Source: Cocos nucifera
Lineage: Eukaryota > Streptophyta > Magnoliopsida > Arecales > Arecaceae
DNA length: 64,000 nt
Direction: 5' to 3'
NCBI GenBank assembly: GCA_006176705.1
Contig: QRFJ01000057.1
Coordinates: 1,909,178-1,973,177, forward strand
The notes under the pieces were generated by a model that made no database searches, was not told where the DNA came from, and worked only from the letters and a program-made list of their open reading frames with translations. The position numbers and the translations under genes were made by a program. This document shows positions 1 through 10,329 of the stretch, piece after piece (the first letter of the stretch is position 1; every line of letters begins with the position of its first letter).

Positions 1-225
1 CAGATACATTTTCTCTAAACTCTCTTTTCCTTCCCAAAACTATGCAGAATTCTTGTCTAAACACTCCATTTCTGTTGGCCAGAAGAGCTGATTTGATCGT
101 CGGAGGATCCTGCCGGAGCCATCACCATCGACTCCGGACTGGATTTTGTTTTGCAAGTCGTCGGCAGCGACCTCTTCTTCCTCAACTCCAACTCGATCCG
201 ATGTCAATCAGATTTTGCACTAACA
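1..225 (+). repeat. 3' part of the 5' LTR of copy A (R/U5)
   Basis: This segment aligns with the last ~215 bp of the 3' LTR (about 4672-4885), with small indels and many transitions. It ends in ACTAACA, followed four bases later by the primer-binding-like sequence. The U3 part lies left of the window. Confidence 0.8.
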
Positions 226-365
226 TGATTGGCACTAGAGGAAGGGTCCTCCGTTTCTGAGGTACCCTTGTTCTTAAAGGAGTGCTCAGTTGATCCTTTG
301 AATCTTCTTTTCTAAGGTCCATCTCCATCTTCTCCCTCAATCCCAAAAAATACCTCCAAAGAAGG

Positions 366-1250
366 CGACTACCAGGAGATCTACCGCTTCTACCATCAGA
401 TCCGTCCATTTCGGCTCCAACGTTGGTGCTTCAACCTCCTCCGCCAGTGGCTACGATAGATCCGGAGCAGTTTAACCTGTTGATGCAGGCCATGTGGCAG
501 CCCTCGGCAGCGATTCCGCTAGAAAACCCGCCATCAGGATGTTAGAAACCAGTCCTAAGGAAGAGCACTTAGGCTAGCATACTCGTCGCCCCTGAGAAGG
601 AAAAACAGAGAGTAGAGGATTCTTGTTCGGATTGTGATTCTTCTTCGGAAGAAACCTTTTTCATCTACAATCGGAAGCCTTCCAAGGTCTGCGATCGAGA
701 TGACTTCCTCGATCAAAAACTATGGGGGGTGGATCGACGGATTGAGGAGCTCGGCCACATCGCCTCGGCTCACCATGATGACGTCCGCACCGATCCCTTC
801 TTTCTCTCCTCGAATTATGCAAGAGCCCGTTTCGTCGAACTTCGAGCTTCCCCCAATTTGAAAGCTACGACGAAATCTCTGATTCGATCGATCATCCGGA
901 GGCCTTCCGGATTATGATGCTGCTTCATGGCGCATCAGACGTCATCTTATGTTGAGCTTTTTCGTCTATTTTAAAGGGAGCAGCAAGAAACTGGTATTTG
1001 GCGTTGAAGTTGGGTATGATCTTCTTCTTTGACTAGACGAGCCATCAGTTTGTGGCTCACTTCATCAGCAACCGACGTCCGCGACGAGTCTAGTAAACCC
1101 GCGGTTGATGGAGGGTCGGGCGCGCTTACTGACTCCTCTCGAGCGCAAGCGAGTCCGAACTCCTCCTCGAGCTCGTCATCAAAGAAGCCCCGACGGAAGG
1201 ACGCGAAGAAGTCCCCCCAGAAGGTTTCATAACTACGCCCCCCTCAATGC
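366..1250 (+). pseudogene. Broken gag of copy A
   Basis: The region parallels the better-preserved gag of copy B (54406-55780, minus strand): the same N-terminal Lys/Thr-rich start, the same proline-rich stretch, and the same central segment around the Met-Gln-Glu-Pro motif. It contains many stops and frameshifts, so no protein longer than about 75 residues can be read. Family assignment rests on copy B, which shows a Ty3/gypsy-type Gag with a C-terminal Cys/His motif. Confidence 0.65.
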
Positions 1251-1584
1251 TCCACAGACGTCGGCCTGAAGCAAGAGAAGATCAGCCAAGGGTGCTACTG
1301 TAGCTAGAACCACCAATGAGGAAGGAATAACAAGGAGATTGGCAGCCTTCCGGCACATCAACGCTATCTTTGGGGGAGCTTAGTACTTCGGCGAGTCGCT
1401 ATCTCTCAGCCTCAGAGCTAGGGGAAGCTTGTCTCAAATTGGGAAGGCCCGTATGAAATAGAGGAGATCGTCCAGTTCGGAACTTAACGTCTGAAGAAGC
1501 TCGGAGGAACAACGCTCCCACGATCTTGAAATTCAGAGGATCTGAGAATGTACTGTCGAAAAGAAGTAATCAATAATGGCCATG

Positions 1585-2330
1585 TTAGGAACAAGAAAAT
1601 CTCGTCCTAACGTGAGCAAAGTCGAAGATCTTATTCATTTTAGACGAGATTAGGGGAGAGGCTTTAACAACGGCCCTTATGTGCCCCCATAGCTCGTTCA
1701 TTTTAGACGAGATAGGGGGAGAGGCTCTAACAACGATCCTTATATGTTCCCACAGTCTGTTAGAAATAGAAGGAGAATCTCGTCCTAACGTGAGCAAAGT
1801 CGAAGACCTCGTTCATTTTAGATGAGATGGAAGGAGAGGCCCTAACAATGGCCCTTATGTGCTCCCATAATCTGTTAGGAACAGGAGGAGAAACTCATTC
1901 TAATGTGAGCAAAGTCGAAGACTTCGTTCATTTTAAATGAGATAGAGGGAGAGACTCTGACAACGGTCCTTATGTGCCCCTACAGTCCGTTAGGAATAGG
2001 AGGAAAATTTCGTCCTAACGTGAGTAAAGTCGAAGACCTCGTTCATTTTAGACGAGATGAGGGGAGAGGCCCTAACAATGGTCCTTATATACCCCCACAG
2101 TCCGTTAGGAACAAGCGGAGAACCTCGTCCTAACGTGAGCAAAGTCGAAGACCTCGTTTATTTTAGATGAGATGAAGGGAGAGGCCCTGACAACGGCCCT
2201 TATGTACTCCCACGGTCCGTTAGGAATAGGAAGAGAACCTCGTTCTAATATGAGCAAAGTCGAAAGCCTCGTTCATTTTAGACGGGATGAGAGGAGAGGC
2301 CCCGACAACGGCTCCATTGTGCCCAACAAC
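1585..2330 (+). repeat. 115-bp tandem repeat array inside copy A
   Basis: About six units each hold the landmark GTGAGCAAAGTCGAAG. Landmark starts at about 1611, 1789, 1904, 2019, 2134 and 2249 give spacings of 178 (one unit plus a partial unit) and then four times 115 bp. Units differ by scattered transitions. Copy B carries only one related unit (about 53897-53945, minus strand), so the array expanded in copy A or contracted in copy B. Confidence 0.85.
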
Positions 2331-2339
2331 GACGGAAGA

Positions 2340-3720
2340 TAAAATCTCCCCTGAGCTCCAACATCTACGTCAATCGAAGATAAGATCTCCTTCAACCTTG
2401 GCTGAAGATAAGATCTCCCTCAAGCTCCAACGTTTATGTCAACCATAAATAAGATCTTCTTCAATCTCGACTGGAGACAAGATCTCTTTCGAGCTTCAAT
2501 TGCAACGTCAACAGAAGACAAGATCTTCCTTAATCTCGATTGGAGATAAGATTTCCTCCGAGCTTCAGCTTCAATTTCAACCTTGGTTGGAGATAAGATC
2601 TCTCCCGAGCCTCTATGTCATCTCCTTCAATCTCGGTTGGAGATAAGATCTCCTCCGAGCCTCTACGTCAACAAGAGATAAGATCTTCTTCAATCTCGAC
2701 TGGAAATAAAATCTCCCCCGAGCTTGAGCTTTAGCATCAACTTCAATCTCGATTGGAAATAAGATCTTCCCCAAGCTTCAACCGTAACGTCAACAGGAGA
2801 CAAAATCTTTCTCAACCTCGACTGGAGATAAGATCTTCTCCGAGCTTTAGCTTCAACTTTAACCTCGGCTAGAGATAAGATCTCCCCCGAGCCTCTATGT
2901 TAATAGGAGATAAGATCTCTTCAACCTCGGCTGGAGATAAGATCTCCTCCGAACTTCAGCTTCAGCTTCGATTTCAACCTCGGTTGGAGATAAGATCTCC
3001 TCCGAGCCTCTACGTCAATAGGAGATAAGATCTCCTTCAACCTCAGCTGGAGATAAGATCTCCCTCGAGCTTCAGCTTCAATTTCAACCTCGACTGGAGA
3101 TAAGATCTCTCCCGAGCCTCTACGTCAATAGGAGATAAGATCTCCTTCAACAACAATGGGAGATAAGATCTCCTCTGAGCCTCTACGTCAATAGGAGATA
3201 AGATTTCTTTAACCTCGGCCGGAGATAAGATTTCCTCCGAGCTTCTGTTTCAACTTCAACCTCGGCTGGAGATAAGATTTCCTCCGAGCTTCTGTTTCAA
3301 CTTCAACCTCGGCTGGAGATAAGATTTCCTCCGAGCTTCAGCTTCAACTTCAACCTCGGTTGGAGATAAGATCTCCTCCGAGCTTCAACTTCAACGTTAA
3401 CCTCGGGTGGAGATAAGATCTCCCCTCGAGCTTCAATCTCAACGGGTGTAGAGCCCGAAAAAGGACTTCGGCAGTCGCCTTTTTTGTACTCCCTTCGAAT
3501 TTCGAACTCGAAAGTGGGGGGACTATTATTGGGGATAAATCCTGCTTCCGTCGAAGTCCAATATGATGCTTCAGTTTCAACTTCAACCTCGGCTGGAGAT
3601 AAGATTTCCTCCGAGCTTCAGCTTCAACTTTAACCTCGTTTGGAGATAAGATCTCCTCCGAGCTTCAACTTCAACTTCAACCTCGGGTAGAGATAAGATC
3701 TCCCCTCGAGTTTCAATCTC
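2340..3720 (+). repeat. Array of GGAGATAAGATCTCC palindromes in copy A
   Basis: More than twenty copies of a 15-bp near-perfect palindrome (GGAGAT-AAG-ATCTCC) recur every 25 to 85 bp. They are often embedded in a longer inverted repeat with CTCGG on the left and CCGAG on the right, and separated by CTTCAACTTCAACCTCG-like spacers. No open frame explains the pattern. A matching array in the opposite orientation fills 52910-53890 of copy B. Confidence 0.85.
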
Positions 3721-3850
3721 AATGGGTGTAGAGCCCGAAAAAGGATTTCGGCAGTCGTCTTTTTTGTACTCCCTTCGAATTTCGAACTCGAAAGTGGGGG
3801 ATTATTATTGGGGATAAATCCTGCTTCCGTCGAAGTCCAATATGATGCTT
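3290..3850 (+). repeat. 280-bp tandem duplication across the PPT/3' LTR junction of copy A
   Basis: The purine tract AAAGTGGGGG occurs at 3511 and again at 3791, exactly 280 bp apart. Each copy is followed by the first ~45 bp of the LTR (GGGGATAAATCCTGC...). The first copy then runs back into internal sequence, so internal end plus LTR start is duplicated in tandem. Only the second LTR start continues into a full LTR. Confidence 0.85.
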
Positions 3851-4885
3851 AGCCTAATGCAACCGATAATCACGAAAGAGCTTCAATCGAAAATTCTTTT
3901 CCCAGCGGTCGAACCCTAGCCGATCTCCTCCAGCGGCCGAATCCTAGCCGATCTCCTCCAGCGGTCAAACTTCAGCCGATCTCCTCCAACGGCCGAACTT
4001 ATTCAATAGCCAAACTCCTCCAACGGCTGAACCCTAGCCGAACTTCTTACGGATTTCTCCTTCAGTCAAGTTCCTCCAGGAGCCGAACTCCTTTCGGGTT
4101 TCTTCTTCAGTCGGATTCCTTCAGGAACCGAACTCCTTATGAATTTCTCCTTCAGTCAAGTTCCTCCAGGAGCCGAACTCCTTTTGGATTTCTCCTTCAG
4201 TCGGACTCCTTACGAATTTCTCCTTCAGTCGGACTCCTCTAGGAGCCGAACTCCTTCCGGATTTTTTCTTCGGTCGAACTCCTTCAGGAGCCGAACTCCT
4301 TTCGGACTTCTCCTTCAGTCGGATTCCTCCAGTGGATTACTTTTAGAGTTCAGCTAGCATTCCTCTCGGATGATCCTTTCTAGCCGTATTCTCTTTAGGA
4401 GTCTGAACTCCTCTGGAATTGATGTATGTCAAAGCTCTTCACCAACCAACACCAGCTTCCTCCGAACTTCGACTATTAAATCTCAACGAATGGTCACTTC
4501 ATGGCAATGGACATCACTCTCCATAACAAACTCTACGTAGCCTCGAGTGATCCACTACCGAACGGCCACATCATAACAACGGACACATCTCTCCATAACA
4601 AACTCCACGTGGCCCCGAGCGGCCCACTATCGGACGGTTACGATGAGCTCCGTCTATAAAAAGAGATCCTCCAGATATGTTTTCTCTAGGCTCTCTTCTC
4701 CTTTCCAAAACTATGCAGAATTCTTGTCTAAGCACTCCATTTCTGTTGGCTCTTGATCGTCGGAGGGTCCTGCTGGAGCCACCACCACCGACTCTGGACG
4801 AGATTTTATTTTGCAGGTCCCCGGTGGCGACCTCTTCTTCTGCAACTTTAGCTCGATCCAATGTCAACCAGATTTTGCACCAACA
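3806..4885 (+). repeat. 3' LTR of copy A (about 1080 bp)
   Basis: It starts TATTGGGGATAAATCC (a decayed TGTTGG) just after the purine tract and ends GCACCAACA. U3 holds many short repeats of the type CCGAACTCC/TTCAGTCGG (about 4020-4350). A TATAAAAAG box lies at about 4655, roughly 35 bp before the R region, which is homologous to positions 1 onward. Confidence 0.85.
4655..4663 (+). promoter_or_regulatory. LTR TATA box, copy A
   Basis: TATAAAAAG in the 3' LTR. Equivalent boxes exist in copy B (52002-52010, minus) and in the solo LTR (about 28797, plus), always about 34 bp upstream of the conserved R-region start. Confidence 0.55.
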
Positions 4886-6717
4886 AGATGTAATTTGTTT
4901 ATCATTATGATTTTAGTTTTCTGCTTCTTTAGATGATTATAGCCTTGCATGCTTCCCTTCATTGGTGCTTGGCTGATATATACAATTCATGTTCAATTTT
5001 TGAATTCTTTGCTTCATTTTACTCAGAAATTAAATAATAATTGTATGTATATTGTTGTAGTATCAGTCATTTGTTCATTAGTAGATCAATAATGCGTATT
5101 TCTGCTATAGCAGTATACTCTTGATGTTAGTTTTGGGAAAGAATATTTGCTTTATTATTACTTGGCATCAATTGTTCTTATTGCATCCACTTGTGAATAT
5201 CATTTTTGGTTTGGAAGTAAAGTTAATTTCCTTCTTCAGAATATGACCTCACCACTGCTGGCTTTTCATGAACCCTCTTCTATGTATAAATCAAAGTAGA
5301 ACTTATATAATGATTTGACAAAAGTTTTGTAACTGTACCTCATTTGTATATGGACATAGATTGCTGACTTTGAAACTAAAGCACCGGCTGTTTTTAAACA
5401 ATATTTGAAGAAGGTTGAAGGACTTAAGTGCCATCTACACCATTTGGTTTGCATGATAGCAAACCAAGCTATTTCTAGGATGAGTTAATCTTCCGTGGAA
5501 ATTATTGTAGAAACCAGATTCAGTTGATCAACTTGGTGTTGATGTGATTGTGTTGAACAAGAAATTACCCCTCCTCCTGTAATGTGTACTTGTAAGACAT
5601 GTAATGAGTACAGGTGTGCTGGAGAAGGCGCTGAGCTGTTTGCTGTTTTTGAAGAGTTGATGAGGCAAAACATGGTTTGTCCGTGTAGTTGTGGATATGA
5701 TAATTAGAACTGCAGAACCAATTAGTAACTTGATGCATGGGATGAAACTGTGATTTGCAAATGGAAATTGTAACAAGTGTATCGGCAACACCAATAACTA
5801 AATGATGCAAGATTGGTCGTTCCTACAGTCTATCTAATTTACAAGATTGTTGGATATAACTGAGGCTTTCTATTTCATAAGATGGCACTAAGTTGGAGTT
5901 GTTATATGATCATGATGTTATAAAGTAGAGAAGATCGAGTTTCACAAGATTAGTGTCTTTTGCATGAGAATATGGAGTCATGATGCACTAGCACTAAAAA
6001 GATAATGTTTGTGATGACTGATAGGCATAGGTGTCCCACCAAATCAATTTAGCGGAGAAGCAACTGGAACAGTATTGCACATCTATCGAAGGCCCCACTG
6101 ATGATGGGTTACATCAAAAGATTTGGAAAGCTGCAAGACAACAACACAAAACATGGAAGTTCGACTTTGGTAAGGATTTTGGAAAGCTTGTGCTGGTAGA
6201 GAATGAAGGTTTAATAGGAACACATTGCAAATGAGTGCTTGTTCAACTGGCCTCAAGTGTTTTTGATTTCAAACGTTGATAATGGTCGTAGTGAGGTGTG
6301 GAGGGGCAGAAATTAGGCATGATACAGTACTTGTTTCTTATGGCAGGTCAGATGTCCGAAGTAACCTATAGCCTGATAGGAGCATTTTGCACCTTAACTT
6401 TTCATTTCTGTAGAATGGATGACTTGATCCTTCTCATATCATGATGGGCCTAATGTGAAAAAAAAAACTAGCCATTTTCTTATGATCTACTCTGTCACTT
6501 TATTTGGATGAGTAGCTATAATCTCTGCATTGTTCTTATCTTCACCTGTTAATTTGGTGTTTATGAGCTGGGTGATCGTTGTCTTTGATCAAATATTTTT
6601 AAAAATCCTAATTTGCTCGACTTAGATTATAATTTTTAGCTTGCCAAAATCCCTGAGCATGATGGTTTTCATATGGTAGCGCCGAATTTGATGATTTCTG
6701 GTTCATGTTCTTTGCAG
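4886..6717. other. Probable intron of the V-ATPase subunit c gene; no exon recognised
   Basis: AT-rich sequence between the retrotransposon and the V-ATPase last exon. It ends in a good 3' splice site (TTCTTTGCAG before 6718). I could not find the preceding V-ATPase exon here. Short open frames at 5345-5455 and 6031-6234 match nothing I recognise and lack splice or start support, so I leave them unannotated. Confidence 0.5.
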
Positions 6718-6850
6718 GGCCAATGCACAGCAGCCAAAACTTTTTGTCGGCATGATTCTCATTCTCATCTTTGCTGAAGCACTTGCCCTGTACGGTCTTA
6801 TTGTTGGCATCATCCTTTCCTCTCGTGCTGGCCAATCTCGGGCAGACTAA
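6718..6850 (+). CDS. VHA-c: V-type proton ATPase 16-kDa proteolipid subunit c, last exon
   Basis: Subunit c forms the proton-conducting ring of the V0 sector of the vacuolar/endomembrane H+-ATPase. After the acceptor TTTGCAG the exon reads, in phase 2, (R)[18 protein letters not shown] and continues to ...[10 protein letters not shown] then TAA. This is the fourth transmembrane helix and C-terminus of plant VHA-c, almost residue for residue as I remember it. The helix contains the conserved Glu (in FAEALALYG) that carries the proton in this family. The usual protein is about 165 aa, so only the last 43 residues are here. The earlier exons are not in 4886-6717, so they lie left of the window beyond copy A, unless this is a lone exon fragment. 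The exon is intact, which favours a working gene with a retrotransposon-bearing intron. Confidence 0.88.
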
Positions 6851-8171
6851 GAGACGAGCAGCTAGCTATAAATGATTCCACCGGCCATAAATGATTCTAT
6901 GGGCCTTTGTAATAATTATATTGAACATGAACCTGAGGATATTGTTAATTTTGTGATTCTATTGTGATGGTATTTCCAAATGTCGCAAAAGATCTTTCTA
7001 CTTTGTGATCTGACATCTATGTATTAAATTTATTGATGGTTACTCGGGCAAACATAGCTAGCTTGAGTCTTGTTCGATTTGAGTTCTTATTAGGGGTGTA
7101 AATGAGCCGGGTAGTTATTGGGCTCAATTTCGGTCTGATTATTATCATAGTGAGGTGGCAAAATACTTGATTTGAGCTGGGTATTTAAATAATATTATAT
7201 TTTTTATAATTTAAGTTTGAGTATGATTTGAGTGATATTTAAGTTGAATAGATTTTAAGTATTGTTTATTTTAATCAAATTCAAATTTGAATGTTAAGGT
7301 GGGATTTTGAGTTTAATTTGGAGTCGAGTATTTTCAGTAGATATGAGCTCGAGGTCCTGGTTATTTAACTTGGAGGGTTGCATCCTTCGTATCCGGGAAT
7401 CCTCACTTTGTGATGGGATTTGTTAGGTAGACTCTTGCAGGCAAAGTTAATAAAAAATTTACGTCTAAGTTATTTTTTATTAAATATTAATTTAAATTGA
7501 TTTAAGATTAAAAAAAGAAATTAATTAAAATTTATAAATATTTTATTTATGATAAATAGAATGGGTCTATCTATAAAAATCTAATATCTTGATTGACACA
7601 CGGTTGAGGGTTGCAAGACACCCTGAGTTCTGCTGATGTACGGCTAATACAAGTGGCACGAGTCTCTTGATGATGGGTCTTGTTATTCACAGCATCAATC
7701 ATGTTGGATTGAGTCAAAGCAGTGAATCCTACGCTTTGTTACAAGCATCCCAAATAAAAAATCTTACATAATTCAATCGGTTTGTGCGTCGCTTTCTTTG
7801 CTGCTGCTCTGCTCTTTCTGGCACTGAGTGTCTCAATAAATGTTAAATTGATCACAAATTGTATCTGTCAGTTTGAAGAAATCATTTCAACCTGGGTAAA
7901 AAATAATTACAATTCTCAGTTTTCCCATTTTCCACCAAGCATTTTTCCGTTGTCGAGGGTGGTCCATGGCAGTGTGATTTCCGGGATGGATGTGGTTGGT
8001 ACTTGGCGTCAGCCGATGAATTGATAATGTGGTGAAATTATATTCTCGAGTGGTACGCCGGCTCTCCATTTGGCTCCGGCCTTCGGGCGAACATCCGACT
8101 CGGGCCCAAAGACATATTAAATCGCTGGCCGGACCATACCGAGTCCAAGCTTCGATCGAAGCCGAGAGACG
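6851..8171. other. VHA-c 3' UTR and intergenic DNA with degenerate repeats
   Basis: The first ~200 bp is the likely 3' UTR of the V-ATPase gene. From about 7094 there is a 'GGGGTGTAAATGAGC' repeat of the kind common in plant intergenic DNA, then AT-rich sequence containing a dispersed repeat (7446-7565, listed separately). No coding signal is seen before the acetyltransferase at 8172. Confidence 0.5.
7446..7565 (+). repeat. AT-rich dispersed repeat, copy 1
   Basis: The sequence GTTAATAAAAAATTTACG... through ATTTTATTTATGATAA matches, in reverse complement, 26316-26438 over roughly its whole length. Both hold the core ATTAATTTAAATT. It is probably a short MITE or similar element present in opposite orientations 19 kb apart; I cannot place its ends exactly. 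Confidence 0.5.
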
Positions 8172-8475
8172 ATGGCGAAGGCGGTGGAGGGGGCTCTGGG
8201 TCCGCCGGCGATCGCGTGGAACGAGAAGAACGGGAGGTTCGAGACGGAGGACAAGCAGGCCTTCCTCCAGTACCACCTCCGAGACGTCACGATCGTCGCC
8301 GTCGAAGAAGGCCAAGCCAGGGAGAAGAAGAAGACGGCGATGGACATGGTCCACACCTACGTGCCCAGGAGCAAGCGAGGGTTGGGCCTGGCCGGCCACC
8401 TCTGCGTCGCCGCCTTCACCCACGCCCAGCACAATTCCATGCTTGTCATCCCCACCTGCTCCTATGTCTCCGTAA

Positions 8476-8538
<63 letters not shown>

Positions 8539-9108
8539 CACACAAAATCTTTACTTAGACCTCCTCTCGAATAGTTTATGAGTGTTCTTTGAACATCTTT
8601 CTGTTGAATTTTGAATATTGATTCGATTTTTGTGATGGTTCTATCTTGATTATGATATCTAAAACCTCGAAGTTTTTTTGAGCAGTTGGGTTAAATCTTG
8701 ATTTGAAAAATATGGCTAAATTGATCTAATTCCTCAAATTTAGTGGATCATCCAAAACAAAGCAGATGAATTCATCTAGGTTCTAAATATGCATATCAAC
8801 TTTGGAACAAAACCAAATTAAACTCTGAATACAAGTAGGTGCTTAATGTGAATGGACTACTCAAGTTACACAGTAACAAAGAAGTTTTTTTTCCTTTTTT
8901 TTTTTTTTTTTGCTTTTTGCTATAAAATTGTTGGTTTGTCCTTGCCAAGGGCTTCTACTTGTGCTTCTGTTCACAGTTCAACTTTTAACTGCTGTGGGAG
9001 CTGGCAAGTACTGATTAGTGTTTGTCTATTCGGCAGGACACATTTCTTCCTCGAAATCCTTCATGGAACTCACTCGTATACAATGCGGAGAAAAAATCAT
9101 GTATGTGA
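8172..9108 (+). CDS. NATD1/At1g77540-like GNAT-fold acetyltransferase, two exons
   Basis: The exons are 8172-8471 and 9037-9108, phase 0, with GTAACC donor and CGGCAG acceptor. They give 123 aa. The protein matches the small plant acetyltransferase family of Arabidopsis At1g77540 (human NATD1): an N-terminal IAWNEKNGRFETED strand, the CoA-binding core HTYVPRSKRGLGLAGHLC (residues 61-78), the IPTCSYVSDTFLPRNPSW stretch crossing the exon junction (93-110), and a short C-terminal tail. The Arabidopsis protein is reported as a GNAT-fold enzyme acetylating histones in vitro; the physiological substrate is unknown to me. Oddity: residues about 38-55 (DVTIVAVEEGQAREKK region) form a charged insertion where the Arabidopsis homologue has only a few residues (RNNGK). 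The start was chosen because it gives the family N-terminus. A CT/CA/CGCA microsatellite begins right after the donor. Confidence 0.85.
8479..8548 (+). repeat. Compound microsatellite (CT)n(CA)n(CGCA)n
   Basis: CT, CA and then CGCA tetranucleotide repeats follow one another within the first 80 bp of the acetyltransferase intron. This repeat creates the long artificial reading frames seen on both strands here. Confidence 0.95.
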
Positions 9109-9811
9109 AATTCTACAGCGTGCTTTTGGCTTTCTGGAATAAATGTTGTATGATAGTAGAACATGTTTGTTGTCTTTTTGTTATTGATGTTGAGACCATA
9201 ATCTAAGTACTCACTTCTGAGCCTATTTTGTGACAATATATTCGCAGCTTTTGGATGAACCATTTAATCCTAGTGAATGAGTTCCTTTTGTATTGATATT
9301 TCCTGAGATATGCTTGGAAGTTACTTGTGTTTTCCTGTGGAACATAAAATAGATAATTTTAATGTACTGATTCTCTGAATATGAAGCACTCCCAACTTTC
9401 TGCTGCAACCAACAAATATACTTGAGATGGTTGAAGTTTTCATGGAGTTGACTTCTTAGCTTAATCAGCGCAAGACTATCAAAATAAAGAAAAGTTGTGA
9501 TGACCTTCTCTTTAATTTGCGTGGTTATGCATTTTGAAAGACAAGATTCATCCTGGCAAGATTACTTTTATCTGTACTTGGTTAAATTGCTCTATAGGTT
9601 GGGCAAATGACATTTTTGCTCAAATTGAATGGATTTCTTTTTGTTATTCTCAAAAAAAGAATGCTTTTTAAAGAATTGATGTTAGTAGTTATAAAATTGG
9701 TTTCAAATGGAATGTGAAATAATGTATAGCTTAAGTTTGATTAGTTCAGTGACAATATTTTCACTTGTGCCTAAAAATTGCACTTTTCAAAAACCTTGTT
9801 GTCATGTACTA

Positions 9812-10072
9812 TGTGTCTTGGTTCTTCTCCCCACCATGCATTAGAGTCAATTCTTTCACTTGAGGTAAAATTTAGATCTTGTACAGGTTTAGACAAGGCT
9901 GGGTTCCTCTCTTTTTTCATAAAAGTTGAATCCCATATAATATATTGGTAGTCTACATTATTTCTCCCAGAATAAATTTCATTAATGCTCAAGATTCAGT
10001 GAGTATAGGTTCTTTGCCTCCCATGTATTTATAGGCCCTTTGAGAGATTTGCTTTAATTGTGAAATCCAGGC
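9812..10072 (+). repeat. Dispersed ~260-bp repeat, copy 1
   Basis: It shares an ordered series of blocks with copies 2 (13906-14160) and 3 (14301-14580): TCTTGGTTCTT near the start, GAGGTAAAAT/GAGATAAAAT, AATAAATTTCATTAATG-like, CCTCCCATGTATTTATAG-like, and TTTGCTTTAATTGTGAA at the end. All three are in the same orientation. Confidence 0.6.
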
Positions 10073-10329
10073 CAGTTATGTATGGAAAGATTAAAGCCTT
10101 TTATCTGTTTGATTTTTCTAGAAAACCTCAGTCAACTGGAGATTGGATAAATTGTATGGCTGGAACTTCTATACGGTAAATCAATTCTTTGATATCCATC
10201 CAATAGTGTGTGTATCATTCACAACACATTGGTGGCATGTTCAACCTTAAATCATATGCTAAGAAGTGTTTCATAACTAGGTTGTTTGTTTGTTAGAACC
10301 CTTTTTCTTCAAAAGAAAAGAAAACATTA

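Larger units (their letters stand above)
1..4885 (+). mobile_element. Non-autonomous Ty3/gypsy-like LTR retrotransposon, copy A (left end outside window)
   Basis: The end of a 5' LTR (1-225) reappears as the end of a full 3' LTR (3806-4885), both ending in a CAGATTTTGCAC(T/C)(A)ACA-type sequence. Between them lie, in order: a primer-binding-like stretch TGGCACTAGAGGAAGGG (229-245), a gag relic (about 366-1250), a short tail of pol with the integrase GPY/F-type motif NWEGPYEIEEI (about 1437-1470), 115-bp tandem repeats, arrays of a GATAAG palindrome, a purine tract (AAAGTGGGGG) and the 3' LTR. No protease, reverse transcriptase or RNase H is present. Every frame is broken by stops, so it is a relic. 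The 5-bp sequence after the 3' LTR is AGATG; its partner on the left is outside the window. It lies upstream of, and in the same orientation as, the V-ATPase exon and may sit in an intron of that gene. Confidence 0.85.

Noticed and set aside
1585..3720. Regularly spaced repeats resembling a CRISPR array
   Set aside because: This is a plant nuclear retrotransposon; units are 115-bp tandem repeats or palindromes with drifting spacers, and no cas genes exist.
4139..4357. 72-codon frame rich in Phe/Ser/Arg
   Set aside because: It is a reading of the short tandem repeats in the LTR U3 region, not a gene.
5345..6234. Frames with coding-like composition upstream of the V-ATPase exon
   Set aside because: They do not match V-ATPase exons or anything I recognise and are interrupted by stops; kept as intron.
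7887..8543. 218-codon open frame on the minus strand
   Set aside because: It is the antisense of the acetyltransferase exon, extended by the CA/CGCA microsatellite (Cys-Val-Arg-Ala repeats). No family match.
8216..8581. Two long plus-strand frames overlapping the acetyltransferase
   Set aside because: They are out-of-frame shadows in GC-rich coding sequence; the frame starting at 8172 has the family match.
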